From contig NZ_CP042652.1 of the NCBI RefSeq assembly GCF_013177675.1, positions 62,001 through 126,000 of the forward strand: a stretch of DNA of 64,000 bases. Direction: 5' to 3'. Shown here in pieces: positions 59,896-64,000 of the stretch. This DNA is from Arcobacter acticola (GTDB lineage Bacteria; Campylobacterota; Campylobacteria; Campylobacterales; Arcobacteraceae). A model generated the notes under the pieces. It saw only the letters and a program-made list of their open reading frames with translations. It was not told the DNA's origin and did not search any database. Both the position numbers and the translations under genes were made by a program. Numbering within the stretch: the first letter of the stretch is position 1; the number at the start of each line of letters is the position of its first letter.

Positions 59896-60416
59896 GATAC
59901 CTTCTTCTCTTTTTGTTTATAAACTTTATATACTATAAATGAACCCACTACTAATGTTATTACTGTGAATAGTAATGAAAAAGTTTTTGTAATTACATAT
60001 GCTACAATAAATAAAGATAATATAGTAGGTATTTCATTATATGCTCTAAAGAAATTGCCACTTCTTTCATAATCATCTTTTTCTAATTTTTTTCTATAAT
60101 ACCCTAAAGAAAAAGAATATATAACAAGTAATAAAGCAAAAAATAGTTTTGCATGCATCCAACCACCTGCTTGGCTTGATAATAAATAGGGATTTAAATA
60201 AAGCATTATTGCACCACTTATTATTGTAGCCCACATTGCTGGAACACCAATATATTTATACATTTTAAGTTCTTGAATTTTAACCACATCAACAAACTCT
60301 TTTTTATTTTGATGTTCTGTATGATATACATAAAGTCTTGGTTGATAAAAAAGCATTGCCATCCAAGACATCATAGCCATAATGTGAAAAGTTAGTACCC
60401 AAGTGTAATATTCCAT
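59892..60416 (-). CDS. hemJ: Protoporphyrinogen oxidase HemJ
   Basis: 174 residues with four or five membrane helices. The start FHIMAMMSWMAMLFYQPRLYVYH holds the conserved His and Arg of HemJ, and the later AYNEIPTILSLFIVAYVI is also typical. It oxidises protoporphyrinogen IX in heme synthesis. It lies between rarA (2-bp gap) and the PIN-PhoH gene in a compact minus-strand operon. Confidence 0.88.
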   Translation of the reverse strand: MEYYTWVLTFHIMAMMSWMAMLFYQPRLYVYHTEHQNKKEFVDVVKIQELKMYKYIGVPAMWATIISGAIMLYLNPYLLSSQAGGWMHAKLFFALLLVIYSFSLGYYRKKLEKDDYERSGNFFRAYNEIPTILSLFIVAYVITKTFSLLFTVITLVVGSFIVYKVYKQKEKKVS

Positions 60417-60418
60417 TC

Positions 60419-61615
60419 TTAATCCTTACTATTACTTTTAATTTTAATTAACCATTCATTTAAACTCTTCTCAAATCCAATATTTGAATTCTCATAAAGT
60501 TTTAAATCTTCTTTCATATATTCTTGTTCAACATATCCACCGTAATTATGAGGGTATAAATAGCCTATATGCTGCGAATCCAAATGTTTTGGTATATCAA
60601 GTATCTTACCAGCTTTTATCTCTTCTAGAGCTTTATTTACAGCTTTATATGCACTATTTGATTTAGGACTTGATGCTAGGTAAATTGCACATTGAGAAAG
60701 TATGATTCTTGATTCTGGATAACCTATTTTATTACAAGCTATCATTGTATTAACAGCAAGATTAAGTGCATTTGGATTTGCATTTCCTATATCTTCACTT
60801 GCGAAGATAACAAGTCTTCTAGTTATAAAGTCTACACTTTCTCCACCATTTATTAATCTACTCATATAATAAAGTGCTGCATCAATATTAGAACCTCTTA
60901 AAGACTTTATCATAGCACTTGCTAAATCATAGTGTGTATCTGAAGATGAAACGCCATCACCTATTACATTCTCTCTTAACTCTTTTAATAAACTCACATC
61001 AATATCATTTGATACTTTATATGAAAAATTAAGTAGGGTAAGCATTGCTCTTGCATCTCCAGAACTTGATGTAATCAAATATTCTAAAGCATCATCTTGT
61101 ATATTTATTTCTATATCTTTTAAAGCAATATCAAGAATTTTAATCATTTCTTCTTTTGTAAAAGCTTTAAACTCATATAAAAAAGATCTTGATCTAATAG
61201 CTGATGTTAAAGTAAAAAAAGGATTTTCTGTACTTGCTCCTATGATTATAGCATCATAATTTTCCATAATTGGAAGTAGTACTTCTTGTTGATTTTTTGA
61301 TAATCGATGAACTTCATCAATAAAGATTAAAGGCTTAATTAAAGAATTTTTATATCTATCAAATACTTTACGTAAATCTTCTATCTTTATACTTGTTGCA
61401 TTAAAGTAGAAATAATCTGTATTTATCTCTTTAGCAATAATTTTTGCAAGTGTAGTTTTCCCAGTTCCAGGTTTTCCATAGAAAAATAAGTGTGGAATAT
61501 CTTTTTTTTTGATTAGTTTATATAGTGCTTTATCTTTAGAGATAATGTGAGATTGACCAACAAAATTATCTAGATTTGTTGGTCTTAACTTGTTAGATAG
61601 ATCTATCATCTTCAT
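60419..61615 (-). CDS. rarA: Replication-associated recombination protein A
   Basis: 398 residues, an AAA+ ATPase of the RarA/MgsA/WRNIP1 group that acts at stalled forks. Walker A is FYGKPGTGKTTLAKII, Walker B lies in LIFIDEVHRLSKNQ, the sensor 1 region in IGASTENPFFTL and the sensor 2 region in SGDARAMLTLL. The C-terminal domain contains HYDLASAMIKSLRGSNIDAA, diagnostic of RarA. It overlaps rluB by 23 bp. Confidence 0.93.
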   Translation of the reverse strand: MKMIDLSNKLRPTNLDNFVGQSHIISKDKALYKLIKKKDIPHLFFYGKPGTGKTTLAKIIAKEINTDYFYFNATSIKIEDLRKVFDRYKNSLIKPLIFIDEVHRLSKNQQEVLLPIMENYDAIIIGASTENPFFTLTSAIRSRSFLYEFKAFTKEEMIKILDIALKDIEINIQDDALEYLITSSSGDARAMLTLLNFSYKVSNDIDVSLLKELRENVIGDGVSSSDTHYDLASAMIKSLRGSNIDAALYYMSRLINGGESVDFITRRLVIFASEDIGNANPNALNLAVNTMIACNKIGYPESRIILSQCAIYLASSPKSNSAYKAVNKALEEIKAGKILDIPKHLDSQHIGYLYPHNYGGYVEQEYMKEDLKLYENSNIGFEKSLNEWLIKIKSNSKD

Positions 61616-62399
61616 TCATAAAGATTCTAAGATTTTTGTATTCCTCTTTAGTTAAATATCTTGTTTTTCCAGTTGGTAGATTATTTAAAGAGATTCCACC
61701 ATACTCTAATCTTTTTAAATCAAGTACATCAAGTCCAAAGTGAGCAAAGAATCTTCTTAACTCCCTATTTTTACCTTCACTTATTACAACTTTAATTTTA
61801 GAAAATTTTTCACTATTAGTTAATATATCATATGCTAAAAATGGTGCAAAACTCATAGATTTTATTTTACTTGTTTTATACGCTCCTGAAGTTGCATCTT
61901 CTATTTCTAAACCGTGTTGCATTGCTTCTTCAACAGGTTTTGTAATTACTCCATTAACTTTTATTTTATAAACTCTTTCTAAATCAGAGTGCATCAATGC
62001 ATCAACAATTGTAACACTATCAGAAAGTAAAAGTAAACCTTCACTTGCGTAGTCAAGTCTTCCTACACTTAAAAAGTGTTTGTATTTATGATCAAGTGAA
62101 TCATAAATTGTACGTCTCCCTTGTGGATCTTTTTTAGAAACAATTTCACCCTTAGGTTTATTGTAAACAATTACAGTAGATATTTTATTTTTATCTTCTT
62201 TAATTTTTTTTCTTCCAATTTCAACTTCATCATTATTTGAAACTTTAGTAGCTAAATTAGTAACTACTTTACCATTAATTTTTACCTTACCCTCTTCGAT
62301 TAGCTTATCTGCTTCTCTTCTTGAGTAATTACTATTATGTGATAAAAATTTATTTAGTCTTACTAATTCTACTTGTGTTTCTTCTTCTCTTTTTTTCAT
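61593..62399 (-). CDS. rluB: 23S rRNA pseudouridine synthase (RluB-type)
   Basis: 268 residues. An N-terminal S4 RNA-binding domain (LVRLNKFLSHNSNYSRREAD) precedes the RsuA-family catalytic domain with catalytic Asp in VGRLDYASEGLLLLSD, plus YKIKVNG and ISEGKNRELRRFFAHFGL. It makes pseudouridine in 23S or 16S rRNA; RluB is favoured over RsuA/RluE on the S4 domain and length, but not certain. It overlaps kdsD by 4 bp. Confidence 0.88.
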   Translation of the reverse strand: MKKREEETQVELVRLNKFLSHNSNYSRREADKLIEEGKVKINGKVVTNLATKVSNNDEVEIGRKKIKEDKNKISTVIVYNKPKGEIVSKKDPQGRRTIYDSLDHKYKHFLSVGRLDYASEGLLLLSDSVTIVDALMHSDLERVYKIKVNGVITKPVEEAMQHGLEIEDATSGAYKTSKIKSMSFAPFLAYDILTNSEKFSKIKVVISEGKNRELRRFFAHFGLDVLDLKRLEYGGISLNNLPTGKTRYLTKEEYKNLRIFMNEDDRSI

Positions 62400-63358
62400 T
62401 TTATACCAGCTTCTATTAAATCATGAATATGTAATACACCAATTAATTTATCATTTTCATCAGTTACAATTAATAGTTGAATTTTATAATCTTCTATTAC
62501 TTGAAGTGCATCACTTGCTAAAAGCTCTTTGTTTTTTAATCTTTTTGGATTCATCGTTGCAATATCTTCTACCTTACAATCCATTGAAAAATTATCATTC
62601 ATTAAAGCTCTTCTTAAATCCCCATCACTTAGAAGTGCAATTACTTTATCATCTTTATCTGTAATTATTACACTTCCAAGTCTTCCTTCGCTCATTACTA
62701 AAATTGCATCTTTTAGTTTTGTTTCACGTGAAACTACAGGAAGATTTTCTTTTCGTAGTAAATCATCAACTTTTACAAAAAGTTGTTTTCCTAAACTTCC
62801 ACCTGGATGAAATGAAGCAAAATCCTCTTTTTTAAAATCTCTTTTTCTCATTAAACAAACAGCTAATGCATCGCCCATTGCCATAGTTAAAGTTGTAGAT
62901 GACATAGGTGCTGCATCAAGAGGACAACCCTCTTTATCTACTTTTATATTAATAAAAACATCAGCATATTTTGCAAGTGTTGATTCCGGATTTCTAGCCA
63001 TTGCAATTAATGGAATATTAAATCTCTTTAAATGTGGAAGAATCTGAACTAATTCATCACTTTCTCCACTATAAGAAATTCCAAGAACTATATCATTTTC
63101 TCCTATCATTCCTAAATCACCATGCATAGCTTCAGTTGGATGAAGAAAAAATGAGCTAGTTCCAGTACTTGCTAGTGTTGCTGCAATTTTAGCTCCTACA
63201 AGGCCTGATTTACCAACACCTGTGATAATTAACTTGCCCTTAGAAGTCATGATTAAATCAATAGCTTTATCAATATCAAAAGCTACATTATTTGCAGCTT
63301 TTTCTAGTTCTTTTGCTTCTATTAATAATAAATCTTTAACTATCTGTTTAAAATCCAT
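62396..63358 (-). CDS. kdsD: D-arabinose 5-phosphate isomerase (KpsF/GutQ/KdsD)
   Basis: 320 residues: an N-terminal SIS sugar-isomerase domain (VGKSGLVGAKIAATLASTG, LHPTEAMHGDLGMI, GISYSGESDE) followed by two CBS domains (from about residue 200). It converts ribulose 5-phosphate to arabinose 5-phosphate for KDO in lipopolysaccharide. It lies 11 bp after the RNase J gene in the same minus-strand run. Confidence 0.93.
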   Translation of the reverse strand: MDFKQIVKDLLLIEAKELEKAANNVAFDIDKAIDLIMTSKGKLIITGVGKSGLVGAKIAATLASTGTSSFFLHPTEAMHGDLGMIGENDIVLGISYSGESDELVQILPHLKRFNIPLIAMARNPESTLAKYADVFINIKVDKEGCPLDAAPMSSTTLTMAMGDALAVCLMRKRDFKKEDFASFHPGGSLGKQLFVKVDDLLRKENLPVVSRETKLKDAILVMSEGRLGSVIITDKDDKVIALLSDGDLRRALMNDNFSMDCKVEDIATMNPKRLKNKELLASDALQVIEDYKIQLLIVTDENDKLIGVLHIHDLIEAGIK

Positions 63359-63369
63359 TTGTATAATCC

Positions 63370-64000
63370 TTATTGAACAAATATTGTAGGAACTATCATA
63401 GGATATTTTTTATATTTTCTCGTACAATGTTTTCTTACAACTTTTCTTAATTCATCTTCTAAAATTCTATTATTTTTTAAGATGCCTGGTTTTATATTTT
63501 CTAAGAATGTACTTAATAAATCTTCAATTTCTTTAGAGAAGAATTTATCTTGTTTATCAGGAACTAATCCAAAAGAAGTAACTTTTGGTCTTTGAGCCAT
63601 TGTTCTGTCATTCTCATTAATTTGCGCAACAATCATAACAACACCTTCGTTTGCCATTGTTTGTCTATCTAAAATTACATCATCAGAAATTTTGTTGTTT
63701 AATTGATTATCAATATAAACTTTTCCTGTTTTAACTGTTTTTACTTTTTTAAGATATTTAGGGCTTACTTCGATCTGCTCACCATCACTCATGATATAAA
63801 CATTTCTTTCTAATACACCACAATCAATACCTGTTTGTCCATGTTTTAATGCATGATTATATTCACCGTGAACTGGTAAAAAGAATTTAGGTTTAACAAG
63901 TCTAAGCATTAATTTTTGCTCTTCTTGAGAAGCATGTCCAGAAACGTGAATATCACCATAATCTTGATATGCAACTTTAGCTCCAGCTTTTAATAAATGG
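63370..64000 (-). CDS. rnj: Ribonuclease J, C-terminal part
   Basis: The frame stays open to the window edge, so the N-terminal part lies beyond 64000; 209 residues are visible. RNase J motifs: GDIHVSGHASQEEQK (residues of the metallo-beta-lactamase/beta-CASP region) and FFLPVHGEYNHALKH. A C-terminal domain follows, ending in KKYPMIVPTIFVQ. The enzyme processes and degrades mRNA and rRNA, acting as both endonuclease and 5' exonuclease. It begins the rnj-kdsD-rluB-rarA-hemJ-phoH run. Confidence 0.93.
   Translation of the reverse strand, partial: HLLKAGAKVAYQDYGDIHVSGHASQEEQKLMLRLVKPKFFLPVHGEYNHALKHGQTGIDCGVLERNVYIMSDGEQIEVSPKYLKKVKTVKTGKVYIDNQLNNKISDDVILDRQTMANEGVVMIVAQINENDRTMAQRPKVTSFGLVPDKQDKFFSKEIEDLLSTFLENIKPGILKNNRILEDELRKVVRKHCTRKYKKYPMIVPTIFVQ

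Noticed and set aside
1-64000. tRNA, rRNA, riboswitch or phage/integrase genes
   Set aside because: I looked in the intergenic gaps and found no cloverleaf, rRNA segment, recognisable riboswitch core, integrase or transposase.

Overview
The window is a visibly AT-rich chromosomal segment. Its gene content points to the Campylobacterota, most likely an Arcobacter-type organism; this is inferred from gene families and codon bias, with no database search. It carries class I ribonucleotide reductase, GatB, RNase J, HemJ, LutABC, a GlcD/GlcF-like fused D-lactate dehydrogenase, paired AccB/AccC and many PAS/histidine-kinase systems. There are no rRNA or tRNA genes, no insertion sequence with a transposase, and no CRISPR array.

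Layout: (1) 1-8.4 kb holds nrdA (3' part) and nrdB, then an accessory stretch with two large imperfect palindromic elements, an unrecognised 123-aa gene, a thioesterase, a missed 41-aa membrane protein, a decayed gene remnant, an outer-membrane protein, a cytochrome c, a CYTH protein, an AEC transporter and a GltD-like oxidoreductase. (2) 8.5-16.2 kb holds an OmpA-family gene pair, the divergent acuI/hxlR pair, and a minus-strand run surA-like/gatB/gpsA/tonB/fetB. (3) 16.3-22.5 kb is an organic-acid module: fused FAD/Fe-S D-lactate dehydrogenase plus a DctPQM TRAP transporter. (4) 22.6-36.4 kb is a complete-looking short-chain acyl-CoA oxidation cluster: NDH-2-like flavoprotein, MaoC hydratase, unknown permease, acyl-CoA dehydrogenase, membrane ETF:quinone oxidoreductase (EMO type), EtfBA, a TPMT-family methyltransferase, 3-hydroxybutyryl-CoA dehydrogenase, two hotdog thioesterases, CoA transferase AtoDA and thiolase. 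(5) 36.4-41.1 kb has two paralogous two-component systems meeting tail to tail. (6) 41.1-43.8 kb is lutCBA (L-lactate oxidation). (7) 43.9-64 kb is mostly housekeeping: dCMP deaminase, accBC, a DEAD-box helicase with an RG-rich repeat tail, Pit, AsnB, BluB, an orphan DctP, a SdhAB-like pair headed by a Phd-like antitoxin gene, PIN-PhoH, HemJ, RarA, RluB, KdsD and the 3' part of RNase J.

Main result: eight promoters in regions 3-6 share one strict architecture, TRNCAT-N5-TRTCAT-N10-TANANT, with two half-sites 11 bp apart and a -10 box exactly 10 bp downstream. They precede dctP, the NDH-2-like gene, phaJ, the permease, the acyl-CoA dehydrogenase operon, the thioesterase pair, atoDA-thiolase and lutABC. 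The layout is that of a PhoB/OmpR-type activator site replacing the -35 box. Two OmpR-family regulators with near-identical recognition helices lie in the same region, one apparently co-transcribed with atoDA-thiolase and the other with lutABC. I infer a two-component regulon that coordinates lactate (or 2-oxo acid) and short-chain fatty acid use. Clean stem-loops separate most of these transcription units, which supports the operon reading.
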